A DNA stretch of 64,000 bases, taken from positions 1 through 64,000 of the forward strand of contig DASRFK010000181.1 of assembly GCA_035651635.1 (NCBI GenBank), read 5' to 3'. The notes beneath the pieces were generated by a model, which was not told the DNA's origin, did not search any database, and saw nothing but the letters and a program-made list of their open reading frames with translations. This DNA comes from JANXQE01 sp035651635 (GTDB lineage: Bacteria > Verrucomicrobiota > Verrucomicrobiia > Limisphaerales > UBA8199). Below are positions 24,415 through 32,949 of this stretch, one piece after another. Position 1 is the first letter of the stretch. Each line of letters starts with the position of its first letter. The position numbers were made by a program, and so were the translations under genes.

Positions 24415-25134
24415 ATGACCACGAATCACAATGCCCTCATTCATCTTGATAATATCAAGAAGGTGTTTTTGACCGATGAAATCGAAACCCACGCGCTGGC
24501 CGAAATCAGCCTCGAAATCGCCCGCGGCGAGTTTGTCTGCATCGCCGGACCCTCCGGATGCGGAAAATCCACTTTGCTCTCGATTCTCGGGTTGCTGGAT
24601 TCACCCAGCGAGGGCACTTACACGTTGAACGGCCAGGCGGTCGCTAACCTCGATTTTGCTCAGCGCGCCCGTATTCGGAATCGCGAAGTCGGCTTCATTT
24701 TTCAAAGTTTCAATCTGATCGGCGACTTGACCGTGTTCGAAAACGTCGAGTTGCCTTTGACTTACCGAGGAATGAGCAGTACCGAACGCAAGCAACGCGT
24801 TCAGGAGGCGCTCGAAAAAGTGGGCATGGGCCATCGCAGCCGGCATTACCCCGCGCAACTCTCCGGTGGTCAACAACAGCGCGTCGCCGTCGCCCGCGCG
24901 CTCGGCGGCAAGCCCTCGATTCTGCTGGCGGATGAGCCTACCGGCAACCTCGATTCCAGAAACGGTGAAGCGGTCATGAAACTCCTTGCGGAGCTTCATC
25001 GCGAGGGCGCCACCATTTGCATGGTCACTCACGACCCGCGCTTCGAGAAACACGCCCAGCGAATCGTCCACCTTTTCGACGGCAGAATCGTCGAGGAATC
25101 CATGGCCGATCCCGCACCATCACGCGCGGATTAA
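24415..25134 (+). CDS. ABC transporter ATP-binding protein (LolD/MacB type) 2
   Basis: Second ATPase of the cluster, 239 residues. Walker A GPSGCGKST, Q-loop FIFQSFNLIGDLTVFENVEL, signature LSGGQQQRVAVARAL, Walker B ILLADEPTGNLD, and H-loop VTHDP are all intact and canonical for the MacB/LolD family. It lies 7 bases after the adaptor gene. With two permeases and two ATPases, the cluster may form two transporters sharing one adaptor, or one heteromeric pump; sequence alone does not decide. Confidence 0.93.
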   Translation: MTTNHNALIHLDNIKKVFLTDEIETHALAEISLEIARGEFVCIAGPSGCGKSTLLSILGLLDSPSEGTYTLNGQAVANLDFAQRARIRNREVGFIFQSFNLIGDLTVFENVELPLTYRGMSSTERKQRVQEALEKVGMGHRSRHYPAQLSGGQQQRVAVARALGGKPSILLADEPTGNLDSRNGEAVMKLLAELHREGATICMVTHDPRFEKHAQRIVHLFDGRIVEESMADPAPSRAD

Positions 25135-25194
25135 AGCTCGCCGATCCTTGCTCTTTTGGGGTCAGCCTCGCGAATCCGCCCGGCCGACCCCGTG

Positions 25195-25312
25195 GTAGAT
25201 GACATCGCGCTGCGATGTCCCCGGCCGCGTTCAGCGGCCGGAACGAAGTGGTGACAATTCGCCATCATGGCCTTGCGCCGATAACGCGCCGCAGCCGGCC
25301 CAGCGCGCCGTC
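25195..25312. repeat. dispersed repeat, GTAGATGACATCGCG family, copy 1
   Basis: GTAGATGACATCGCGCTGCG followed by ATGTCCCC and a GCGGCCGGAACGAA block. Almost the same sequence stands at 49293-49422. Internal dyads (CATCGCGCTGCGATG) make hairpins. No coding frame. Confidence 0.7.
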
Positions 25313-25516
25313 CAGATTATCAAGATGCGCCCCTCCAGCTCAGGTGCGCACGCGTTTGTGCGCAACCTTGGGTCAAAAATGCCATAAACAGTCGACTTCG
25401 AAGAGGCTGCCCATGCCCACATCCACGATCACATCCCGGGTTCCTCTCTGATTCCTTGAAATAACCTCCTCCTCGAATTCTCACTCGCGGCGAGGCACTA
25501 TGCCTCGCAAATTCGG
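25313..25516. other. intergenic, no gene seen
   Basis: No convincing frame or named element; together with the repeat before it and the sequence up to 26102 it makes a ~970-base gap that carries only repeats and one doubtful small frame. Confidence 0.4.
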
Positions 25517-25699
25517 TTAAATGTCGATCGTTCTACCGGTCACATTCTTGGCTTCGCTCTCGCCGCCCTTATGGTCTAAGAGCTTGAGCAATCGCCCAGC
25601 AAGTCGCTTGTGGCGCGTACTCACGGACATTGCCGCAATGCACTTTTCTATGCGTTCTCGCGCTTGCCTGTCCTGTGCGCTTTCCTTTGCATCGGCCAT
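25517..25699 (-). CDS. doubtful small hypothetical protein (60 aa)
   Basis: A short, charged, helix-prone product (MADAKESAQDRQARERIEK, then RLAGRLLKLLDHKGG). The codon pattern and hydrophilic composition look protein-like, but there is no recognised family and no clear ribosome binding site. It might be a remnant or an unannotated small gene. Confidence 0.3.
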   Translation of the reverse strand: MADAKESAQDRQARERIEKCIAAMSVSTRHKRLAGRLLKLLDHKGGESEAKNVTGRTIDI

Positions 25700-26010
25700 G
25701 CCCCAAAGTAATCACAAGTTGCGGCGCGTTTCTTTACCAAAGAACTCCGACAACTCGCGAGGAAGTACGGACAGAGGCTGTTCTTTTTTCCAGCCGCTTT
25801 TCATTCTCTGGCGAGGGCAAGGGAAGCTGAAAACTAATGGATTCCCTGATGGTTTCGAATGGGTCACCTAACATGTTGATTGTTCAAGATTTCTCGGGTT
25901 TACGTGGTCCAACGGGTTAACCGGTAAAATCGCCCCTGTATGTATAAAAGTCTTCCTCTTCCCCTTCCTCGTCCCCCGCACTCAACTTCCCGTCATTTAC
26001 CCTCGCGCAA

Positions 26011-26049
26011 AATCGCAAATTGAAAATCGAAAATCGAAAATCGCAAATT
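26011..26049. repeat. heptamer array (GATTTTC/GATTTGC on minus strand)
   Basis: Five or six tandem 7-base units (AAAATCG, CAAATTG type) about 55 bases before the cytochrome gene. Same family as the arrays at 21476 and 21951 but here not next to a four-helix-bundle gene. Confidence 0.7.
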
Positions 26050-26102
26050 GTGGAACGGCCTTTAGTTGCCTGGATTCCGACCTCCAGGATAAGCTGGCCG
26101 GG

Positions 26103-26924
26103 ATGCGAGCCGCCTACATCCTTTCAATCTGCCTGCTCAGTTTCTTTATAGCCGGCGCACAGACCGAGCCCACGCTAAAAGTCGGCGCGAAAACCTATAC
26201 CATTTCTGAGCTCATAAAGCGGCCGGACGTCGAGACCATCACGGTGCGGCATGACCAGGTCTACGGTCGGCAGATGCGCTACCAGGCTATCCGAGCCGCC
26301 GCGCTTCTGGCCGAAATGAATCTTCGTGAAGACGAAGTCGTGCAATTCCGATGCCTGGACGGATTCGTCGCCTCAATCTCGAAGGAGCGAATCATGGCCA
26401 CCGGTCCAGGCCATTCCATCGCTTATCTTGCGATTGAAAATCCGCAATCAAAATGGCCCGACCTGCCGCAGAAACCCACCTCCGGCTCCGCGGGACCTTT
26501 TTACCTGGTGTGGTTGAACCCTGAATTGTCCGGCATTCTCCAGGAGGAGTGGCCGTACCAAGTGGTGGCCTTTGAAGTCAAAGGGCGGCTGAAGGATCTC
26601 TACCCCGGGATTTTTCCGGTGCACCCGGAAGATGTCCGGGTCGCCCGCGGTCTGAAACTGTTTCAACAGACCTGTTTTGCCTGCCACACGATCAACCACC
26701 AAGGCCCGTCTCAGGTCGGCCCTGATTTAAACCTGCCCCTTAATCCGACCGAGTATTTAAAAGAAGATATCCTGCCCCGATACATTCGCGACCCCAAGTC
26801 GATCCGAGCGTGGGAGGGCAGCAAAATGCCGGGCTTTGGACCCGAGGTTTTGTCCAACAACGATATCGCCGATGTGGTGGCCTACTTAAAAGAAATGGCC
26901 ACCGAGAAATCTCATGCCCCGTGA
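26103..26924 (+). CDS. exported c-type cytochrome with N-terminal extra domain
   Basis: Periplasmic monohaem cytochrome c, 273 residues. A signal peptide (MRAAYILSICLLSFFIAG) is followed by a ~150-residue domain without haem motif (YTISELIKRPDVETITVRHD, YQAIRAAALLAEMNLREDEV, VQFRCLDGFVASISKERIM), which recalls the fold of molybdopterin-type sulfite-oxidase-like domains but without an identifiable cofactor site. The C-terminal domain (~175-270) has the haem motif CFACH (Cys191, Cys194, His195) and a candidate axial Met242 in SKMPGFG. Probably electron transfer, with the N-terminal domain giving partner specificity. Stands alone. Confidence 0.82.
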   Translation: MRAAYILSICLLSFFIAGAQTEPTLKVGAKTYTISELIKRPDVETITVRHDQVYGRQMRYQAIRAAALLAEMNLREDEVVQFRCLDGFVASISKERIMATGPGHSIAYLAIENPQSKWPDLPQKPTSGSAGPFYLVWLNPELSGILQEEWPYQVVAFEVKGRLKDLYPGIFPVHPEDVRVARGLKLFQQTCFACHTINHQGPSQVGPDLNLPLNPTEYLKEDILPRYIRDPKSIRAWEGSKMPGFGPEVLSNNDIADVVAYLKEMATEKSHAP

Positions 26925-26956
26925 TCCGACGCGCATCGCTTCACCGCCAGCAATCA

Positions 26957-27041
26957 TTTGGAGATTCTCAAGCTCGGCTGGCGCATAAATGCGGCGTTCC
27001 ATTTGCGGGACGCCGCATTCATGCGGCAGCGGCTCCAAAAT
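26957..27041. repeat. imperfect palindrome downstream of cytochrome gene
   Basis: The two arms (TTTGGAG...AATGCGGCGTTCC and GGGACGCCGCATT...CTCCAAAA) pair over about 35 bases each with a few mismatches. It follows the cytochrome stop by ~33 bases and may act as a terminator; the TTTGGAG ends resemble the dispersed TTTGGAGTCCCG repeats. Confidence 0.55.
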
Positions 27042-27137
27042 GAGAATTGCCGCTTCCAACTGCAATCGTTGGTTGACTTGGCGGTGGGCATCTTTACATG
27101 CTCAATGCCGATAAGACTTCGCCGATTCGAGAAACTC

Positions 27138-29090
27138 ATGAAAACGCTTACGCCCATTTTCCTCGGGGGGTTGATCGCGATCCGCTGCGTCGCGGCCAAC
27201 CCGACCTTCACCGTGGACGCGACCCGGCCTGCCGCCAATGTTAGTCCGATGCTTTATGGATTGATGACGGAGGAGATCAACCATTCCTACGATGGTGGCC
27301 TTTACGCTGAGTTGATCCGCAACCGGGCCTTTCTGGACGACAAAGCGACCGCGGCACACTGGTCGGCGGTGAGCGGGAGCGGCGCCCAGGTTAGCCTCAC
27401 GCTCGAGCCGACCAACGGCTTCAACGATCAACTCACCGCGAGCCTCCGACTCGAGGTGACCGGCGCGTCAAAGAACCAGCCGGCCGGAGTCGCCAACGAC
27501 GGTTACTGGGGCATCCCGGTGCTTCCGCACAACCGTTACCATGCTTCGTTATTGGCCCGGGCCGAGTCCGGCTTCGCCGGGCCCCTGGTCGTCTCCATTG
27601 TGAGTGAAGACGGACGCACGGTCTATGCCTCTGGAAAGACTTCAGCCCTGGGGCCGCAGTGGGGAAGATTCGACCTCACGCTCAAGACTGGAGAAGTCGC
27701 TCCGACCACCAACGCGCGTTTACAGATTACGCTCGACCGGCCAGGAACGGTCCGGCTGGGTTTTGTGTCGTTGTTTCCGCCCACCTGGAATGGCCGTCCG
27801 AACGGGCTGCGCAAAGATCTCATGCAGATGCTGGTCGATTTGAATCCGAAGTTCCTGCGGTTCCCCGGCGGCAATTACGTCGAAGGCGATACGATTGACA
27901 CCCGGTTTGACTGGAAGAAGACCATCGGCCCGATCGAAGAGCGCCACGGTCATCCCTGCCCGTGGGGATATCGCTCGACGGACGGCCTCGGCCTTCTGGA
28001 GTTCCTCGAGTGGTGCGAAGATATGAAAGCCGAACCGGTCCTGGCGGTGTATGCCGGCTATTCGCTCCGGGGTGTGCATGTCAATCCCGGCCCCGACCTC
28101 GAACCCTTCGTGCAGGAAGCCCTCGAGGAGATTGAATACCTCATTGGAGACCGACACACCATTTGGGGTTCCCGCCGCATCAAAGACGGGCATCCGGCAC
28201 CCTTCAAGTTGCGGTACGTCGAGATCGGCAACGAAGACTGGTTCGATCGTTCCAAAAGCTATGATGCCCGCTTTGCCCAGTTCCATGACGCCATCAAGGC
28301 GCGGTATCCCCAATTAAAGCTCATTTCCACCGTTGGCAACGATCAGCCGGAAAGCGGGCGCGTCCACACCCGCAAGCCCGACGTGACCGATGAGCATTAC
28401 TACCGTTCCACCGATGAGTTTCTCCAGACGTCGCCCGAGTACGCTCGAAAATACGACCGCTCTGGACCGGAGATCTTCGTCGGAGAATGGGCCGCGCATG
28501 AGGACGCGAAGATCAAACCGTGGGACGCCGCGGCCCGGCAGCAACCACCGACGCCTTCTCTGAAAGCCGCCTTGGGCGACGCCGCTTTCATGACTGCCAT
28601 GGAGCGCAACTCCGACCTTATCAAAATGCAATGTTATGCGCCTCTCCTGGTCAACGTGAACCCCGGCGCCCGACAATGGCGTCCCGACCTGATCGGGTAC
28701 GACGCGCTCTCCGCCTTCGGCTCCCCCAGCTATTATGCCATCCAGATGTTCAGCCGGAATCTGGGAGACCAAATCCTCTCGGTGCAGGGAGCGGAAACGG
28801 CGGTTCAGGGCAGCGCCACCCGGGATAGCCGCACGGGTGAGATTTTCATCAAGCTGGTGAATCCGGGCCCGGCTGCCGAACCCTTGCGCGTCGACCTCAA
28901 GGGCTTTGTATCGCTCGCTTCCAGAGGAACCGCCTTCACACTCGCCGGAAACCCGGAAGACACAAACTCGATTCTGGAACCCAGAAAAGTGATCCCGCTG
29001 CTCACGAAAGTGGCACAGGTGAAACCCGATTTCCTTTACACTGTTCCGCCTCACAGCATCGTCGTCCTGAAGCTGAAGGCGCGGCCCTGA
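27138..29090 (+). CDS. exported alpha-L-arabinofuranosidase (GH51-like)
   Basis: Secreted glycoside hydrolase, 650 residues, likely removing arabinofuranosyl side chains from plant polysaccharides. Signal peptide MKTLTPIFLGGLIAIRCVAA. Features: SPMLYGLMTEEINHSYDGGL at the start of the mature protein, a carbohydrate-binding-like insert (~80-210), the TIM barrel with KFLRFPGGNYVEGD and GYRSTDGLGLLEFLEWCED, acid/base Glu366 in EIGNEDW and nucleophile Glu450 in FVGEWAAHE, and a C-terminal beta domain. These match clan GH-A family 51. ATG 27138 was chosen because it opens the signal peptide; the frame extends upstream through repeat DNA. No other polysaccharide genes are adjacent. Confidence 0.9.
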   Translation: MKTLTPIFLGGLIAIRCVAANPTFTVDATRPAANVSPMLYGLMTEEINHSYDGGLYAELIRNRAFLDDKATAAHWSAVSGSGAQVSLTLEPTNGFNDQLTASLRLEVTGASKNQPAGVANDGYWGIPVLPHNRYHASLLARAESGFAGPLVVSIVSEDGRTVYASGKTSALGPQWGRFDLTLKTGEVAPTTNARLQITLDRPGTVRLGFVSLFPPTWNGRPNGLRKDLMQMLVDLNPKFLRFPGGNYVEGDTIDTRFDWKKTIGPIEERHGHPCPWGYRSTDGLGLLEFLEWCEDMKAEPVLAVYAGYSLRGVHVNPGPDLEPFVQEALEEIEYLIGDRHTIWGSRRIKDGHPAPFKLRYVEIGNEDWFDRSKSYDARFAQFHDAIKARYPQLKLISTVGNDQPESGRVHTRKPDVTDEHYYRSTDEFLQTSPEYARKYDRSGPEIFVGEWAAHEDAKIKPWDAAARQQPPTPSLKAALGDAAFMTAMERNSDLIKMQCYAPLLVNVNPGARQWRPDLIGYDALSAFGSPSYYAIQMFSRNLGDQILSVQGAETAVQGSATRDSRTGEIFIKLVNPGPAAEPLRVDLKGFVSLASRGTAFTLAGNPEDTNSILEPRKVIPLLTKVAQVKPDFLYTVPPHSIVVLKLKARP

Positions 29091-29265
29091 CTGGGGTCTC
29101 CTCAGGACGAGGGAGCCAGGAGACCGGAAGCCTTTTCGACCGCCGCTTCAGGCCGCGAATACCGAATCCCTTTTCTCTGTAAGGTTCTGGCGGGTTGCTC
29201 GACATTCCTTCTGGAGCTTCAGGAATTCTGGAGCACATTAGCGTAACGAAAAATATCGAATCCCT

Positions 29266-30342
29266 ATGTCTTCAATCAGGCTTGCAGCTATTATCGCGGT
29301 TGCATTGCTCGCCGCTACGGTTGGCACTCTGGTGCGCCGTGGACGAGCCCAGACGCCACAAATCTCGACCTTTGAGCCCAAGGCAATGACCGAGTTCAAA
29401 AAACCACCGCCGGCGGAACTGAAGAAAAAGCTCTCCTCCGAACAGTTCGCGGTTACCCAAAAATGCGGTACGGAACCGGCCTTTCACAATGCGTATTGGG
29501 ACAACCACAAGCCAGGGCTTTATGTGGATGTGGTCTCGGGCGAACCGTTGTTTAGCTCATTGGACAAATTTGATTCCGGAACTGGCTGGCCGAGTTTTAC
29601 CCGGCCGATTACAGGCACTGAGATTATCGAGAAGAAAGATTCGGCCTTCGGCATGGTCCGTACAGAAGCGCGGTCGAAAATAGCGGATTCCCACTTGGGC
29701 CATGTGTTTGACGATGGTCCCGCTGATAAAGGCGGTTTGCGCTATTGCATCAACTCGGCTGCGCTAAGGTTCATCCCGGTCGAAGAAATGGACCAGGCAG
29801 GCTACGGTCAGTATCTCCAACCATTCATAGCCGCAGGTTTGATCAAGGCTCCGGCGCACGAGACGGCGATTCTCGCCGGCGGCTGCTTTTGGGGCATGGA
29901 GGAGATTATCCGCAAGATACCCGGGGTCATCAAAACGACGGTCGGTTATTCCGGCGGCACCACCCCGGACCCGAGTTATGAGGAGGTCTGTACCGGCACC
30001 ACGGGCCATGCCGAGTCAATTCAAGTTGAATTCGATTCCAGCCGTCTAACCTACGAGGAGTTGTTGAATTACTTCTTCCGAATGCACGATCCCACGACGC
30101 TCAACCGCCAACACAACGATGTGGGCACCCAATACCGTTCGGCTATTTTCTTCACCAGCGAAGCCCAGAAAACTACCGCGGAAGCCGTTAAGGCGAAATG
30201 GGACAAATCGGGCAAATTCAGTCGCCCGATTACCACGGAGATAACCCGCGCCGGAAAGTTCTATCCCGCCGAAGAGTATCACCAAAAATATCTGGTTAAG
30301 AATCCGGGCGGATATACCTGCCACATCTTGCGAGATCCTTAG
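29266..30342 (+). CDS. msrAB: bifunctional peptide methionine sulfoxide reductase MsrB-MsrA
   Basis: Repairs oxidised methionine in envelope proteins, reducing R-sulfoxides (MsrB) and S-sulfoxides (MsrA). Residues 5-28 form a signal/anchor segment (RLAAIIAVALLAATVGTLV). MsrB domain ~50-180: WDNHKPGLYVDVVSGEPLF, DSGTGWPSFTRPI, HLGHVFDDGP and catalytic Cys161 in RYCINSAALRF; the zinc-binding CxxC pairs of many MsrB are absent. MsrA domain ~197-355: catalytic Cys207 in AGGCFWGMEE, GYSGG, HAESIQVEFD and DVGTQYRSAIF. The order MsrB then MsrA is the reverse of the common MsrA-MsrB fusion. The stop codon overlaps the start of a dispersed repeat. Confidence 0.93.
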   Translation: MSSIRLAAIIAVALLAATVGTLVRRGRAQTPQISTFEPKAMTEFKKPPPAELKKKLSSEQFAVTQKCGTEPAFHNAYWDNHKPGLYVDVVSGEPLFSSLDKFDSGTGWPSFTRPITGTEIIEKKDSAFGMVRTEARSKIADSHLGHVFDDGPADKGGLRYCINSAALRFIPVEEMDQAGYGQYLQPFIAAGLIKAPAHETAILAGGCFWGMEEIIRKIPGVIKTTVGYSGGTTPDPSYEEVCTGTTGHAESIQVEFDSSRLTYEELLNYFFRMHDPTTLNRQHNDVGTQYRSAIFFTSEAQKTTAEAVKAKWDKSGKFSRPITTEITRAGKFYPAEEYHQKYLVKNPGGYTCHILRDP

Positions 30343-30463
30343 AGCTTGTTTTAAAAACCGGCCGGGTCGCGGGCGCCTGGTTTGGAGTCCCGCCTTTAGG
30401 CGGTTTCGGCGCTGGACCGCCTAAAGGCGGGACTGCAAACCGAAATTCCAAAACACGCTCTTA
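30341..30463. repeat. dispersed palindromic repeat, TTTGGAGTCCCGCC family, copy 1
   Basis: Large imperfect palindrome: outer ends AGAGCTTGTTTTAAAA and ACACGCTCTTA, inner arms TTTGGAGTCCCGCCTTTAGG and CCTAAAGGCGGGACTGCAAA. It begins inside the msrAB stop codon and may serve as its terminator. Other copies: 34551, 45042, 55182; a core fragment occurs twice inside the polymerase gene. Confidence 0.8.
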
Positions 30464-31072
30464 GACTGGATCCTCGCCAAGCTATGGTCTCAGCAGGCAG
30501 GCGGCCTTGCGCACCTGCCCTGGATTCTATTCGGCTCGTGAACGCCGCCTTTACACGCAGCATTTATGCGTCATCAACTGTCATCAACTCTGACCGCACC
30601 GAATCCACTTGTCATTTTCGTCATTTCCCAAGTAAGCTTTGACCACTGCGGGCAGGAACACGTCAGCATTGCGCATGAAGCTGCCCGACGGAATTTGGTT
30701 ACCGTTTGAGAGGGTGACCCTTTAGCCCCTTGGCCTACAATTTTGTCCACCACGTTTATCGCCATCAGCCAGCCATGGCGCCAAGGCTGGTTTTTGCCGA
30801 GGCGGGCACATACCCCCTTGTTGACGAACCCCTCGTCGGCGAGTTTAGTGGCGTGGTGGGCGCGCCAGGCTTCTGGGGCCTGGGATTAACGGCGATCGGA
30901 GTTCCCCAGCTTTGAGGCTCTGACGACCAGCGCATGTATGAAAAAACACGGGATTTCAGGGTGTTTTCTTCGGGCCCCGTGCCTATGTTTCTCATTGTTT
31001 TTCGCGGCGTTTGCGCTATTTAGAACCGATTTCAGTGCATTGCCTGGGATCATTTTGTGAGATAAAGGGAAC
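30464..31072. other. 609-base intergenic stretch, no gene seen
   Basis: Short frames exist on both strands but none has protein-like composition or a known motif. No RNA gene was recognised. Confidence 0.45.
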
Positions 31073-31795
31073 ATGAAGTTTGCGATCATTGCGGATATCC
31101 ACGCCAATCTGGAAGCTTTTCAGGTGGTCTTGGAGGATATCAAGCAGCAGAGGTGCACCCATTACGCCTGCCTGGGCGACGTGGTCGGCTACAACGCCAA
31201 TCCCAAGGAATGCCTCGATATCGTGCGCAAGATGAACATCCCTTGCGTGAAGGGCAATCACGATGAGTACTGTTCGAGCGAGGAACCCCTTGAGGGCTTC
31301 AATCCTGCCGCCGCCGAGGCGGTCAATTGGACCCGGAAACAGCTTTCCCCGGAGGACAAACAATGGCTTCGGGATTTGAAGTACGTGAGGATGGTGACCA
31401 ATTTTACCATCGTTCATGCCACCCTCGACGGTCCGCAGCGTTGGGGTTACGTCTTTGACAAACTGGCCGCTGCCGCCAGCTTTACTTATCAAAACACCAG
31501 CATTTGTTTTTTCGGCCATACCCACGTGCCGGTGGCTTTCATCCGCGACAGCATGGTCCGTGGCGGCACCTACTCGAAGTTCAAGGTTGAACCCGGAAAG
31601 AAATACTTCATTAACGTGGGCGCCATTGGACAGCCGCGTGACAATAATCCCAAAGCCGCTTACGTCGTTTATGATACCGAGGAAGGATTCATCGAGTTGC
31701 GCCGCCTTGAGTACGACATCGCCTCCGCTCAGAAGAAAATTCTCGACGCCGGTCTGCCTCCCCGGCTGGCCGAGCGCCTCGCTTTCGGTAAATAA
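31073..31795 (+). CDS. metallophosphoesterase (MJ0936/YfcE-like)
   Basis: Calcineurin-type phosphoesterase, 240 residues, probably a cytoplasmic phosphodiesterase with a two-metal site. Metal ligands visible in order: Asp8 and His10 in IIADIHANLEA, GDVVGYNANP, GNHDEY, HATLDG and GHTHVP near residue 148. The length and the GDVVGY...GNHD spacing fit the MJ0936 subfamily. Substrate unknown. AAAGGGAA lies 3 bases upstream of ATG 31073 and may serve as a weak ribosome binding site. Followed after 108 bases by a GT9 gene in the same direction. Confidence 0.9.
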   Translation: MKFAIIADIHANLEAFQVVLEDIKQQRCTHYACLGDVVGYNANPKECLDIVRKMNIPCVKGNHDEYCSSEEPLEGFNPAAAEAVNWTRKQLSPEDKQWLRDLKYVRMVTNFTIVHATLDGPQRWGYVFDKLAAAASFTYQNTSICFFGHTHVPVAFIRDSMVRGGTYSKFKVEPGKKYFINVGAIGQPRDNNPKAAYVVYDTEEGFIELRRLEYDIASAQKKILDAGLPPRLAERLAFGK

Positions 31796-31903
31796 CCCCG
31801 GGCGGGCTGCCTCAAGCCCAAATCAGCCTGCCTCGCACAAGCAGCCGCGTTCTCACCTGCGGTAAACAAAAGCCTGCCTTGTGATCGACCAACCGTTACG
31901 GCG

Positions 31904-32920
31904 GTGAAGATCCTGATCCTTAAGCCGAGCTCGCTGGGCGATGTGATCCAGGCCTTACCGGTGCTGCGTTTGCTCAAAAAGCATCTGCCGGAGAGTCGAC
32001 TCTACTGGTGGATCGAGGCGGGGCTTGCCCCGTTGCTCGAAGGGGACCCGGATTTGGCGGGTCTGATCTATTTCCATCGGCGGCGTTGGGCCAAACCCCG
32101 GAACTGGGCTCGGCTGGCGCGCGACCTGCGGTGGGTCAGGGCGCAAAACTTCGATTGGGTCATCGATCTGCAATGCCTGGCGCGCAGCGCCATTTTCGCC
32201 TGGCTGGCCAATGGCCAGTTATCGATCGGCCTCGACGGAATGCGGGAAGGCGCGCGCGGTTTTTACGATATAGTCGTGCCGCGCCCCTCCTTTCACACTC
32301 ACGCGGTGGATTGGTATCTGCGGGTGCTCCCGGTTCTAAATGTGCCCGTCGATTGGGAATTCGAATGGCTGCCGTCGCGGCCGCAAATTGCCAAAGAAAT
32401 CCGCCGCAAATGGCCGGTCAATAGCGACGGCTGGGTAATTCTTCAGCCCGGCGCCCGCTGGCTAAACAAACGCTGGCCCGCCGAATCCTTTGCTGAAGTG
32501 GTAAGGCAATTCCCCGCTTCGAAACATGGCTTGCGTTTTGCGATTCTTGGGGGCGCGGAGGACCGGCCGTTGGGCGCCCTCATCAAGGCGGTTGCGCCGG
32601 AGAAGTGCCTCGATCTGACCGGCCAACTTTCGCTGCCGGAGATGCTCGAATGGATCCGCCTCAGCCGGCTGATGATCACCAACGACACCGGGCCGATGCA
32701 TGCGGCCGCGGCTTTGAAGAAACCAGTGATTGGCCTCTTTGGACCGACCGAACCCAGGCGCACCGGTCCGTACCGGCAGCCGCAAAACGTTCTGCAATCA
32801 ACCTTGCCATGTGTCCCGTGCCTCAGCCCACGCTGCCACTACGTAAAAGCCTTTGAGTGTTTGCGCGGGTTGCCGCCGCGGTTAGTTTTGGAGCGGATGG
32901 AAGCGCAGTTGGCAGTTTGA
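31904..32920 (+). CDS. glycosyltransferase family 9 (heptosyltransferase-like)
   Basis: GT-B transferase like WaaF/WaaC, which add ADP-heptose residues to the lipopolysaccharide core; 338 residues. N-terminal MKILILKPSSLGDVIQALPV is the hallmark of the family, followed by WVIDLQCLARSAIFAWL, and in the C-terminal half GWVILQPGARWLNKRWP, LTGQLSLPEMLEWI, LMITNDTGPMHAAAAL and GLFGPTEPRRTGPY. These match the nucleotide-sugar site. The start is GTG at 31904. It suggests a lipopolysaccharide core with heptose. The HAD gene at 3936 is of the same pathway type but lies far away. Confidence 0.9.
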   Translation: MKILILKPSSLGDVIQALPVLRLLKKHLPESRLYWWIEAGLAPLLEGDPDLAGLIYFHRRRWAKPRNWARLARDLRWVRAQNFDWVIDLQCLARSAIFAWLANGQLSIGLDGMREGARGFYDIVVPRPSFHTHAVDWYLRVLPVLNVPVDWEFEWLPSRPQIAKEIRRKWPVNSDGWVILQPGARWLNKRWPAESFAEVVRQFPASKHGLRFAILGGAEDRPLGALIKAVAPEKCLDLTGQLSLPEMLEWIRLSRLMITNDTGPMHAAAALKKPVIGLFGPTEPRRTGPYRQPQNVLQSTLPCVPCLSPRCHYVKAFECLRGLPPRLVLERMEAQLAV

Positions 32921-32949
32921 TTCTGTCAACCGCCCCCAGTCGTTCTTCT

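Noticed and set aside
30464..31072. Small frames in the gap before the phosphoesterase gene
   Set aside because: No protein-like pattern, no start signals, no resemblance to known families.
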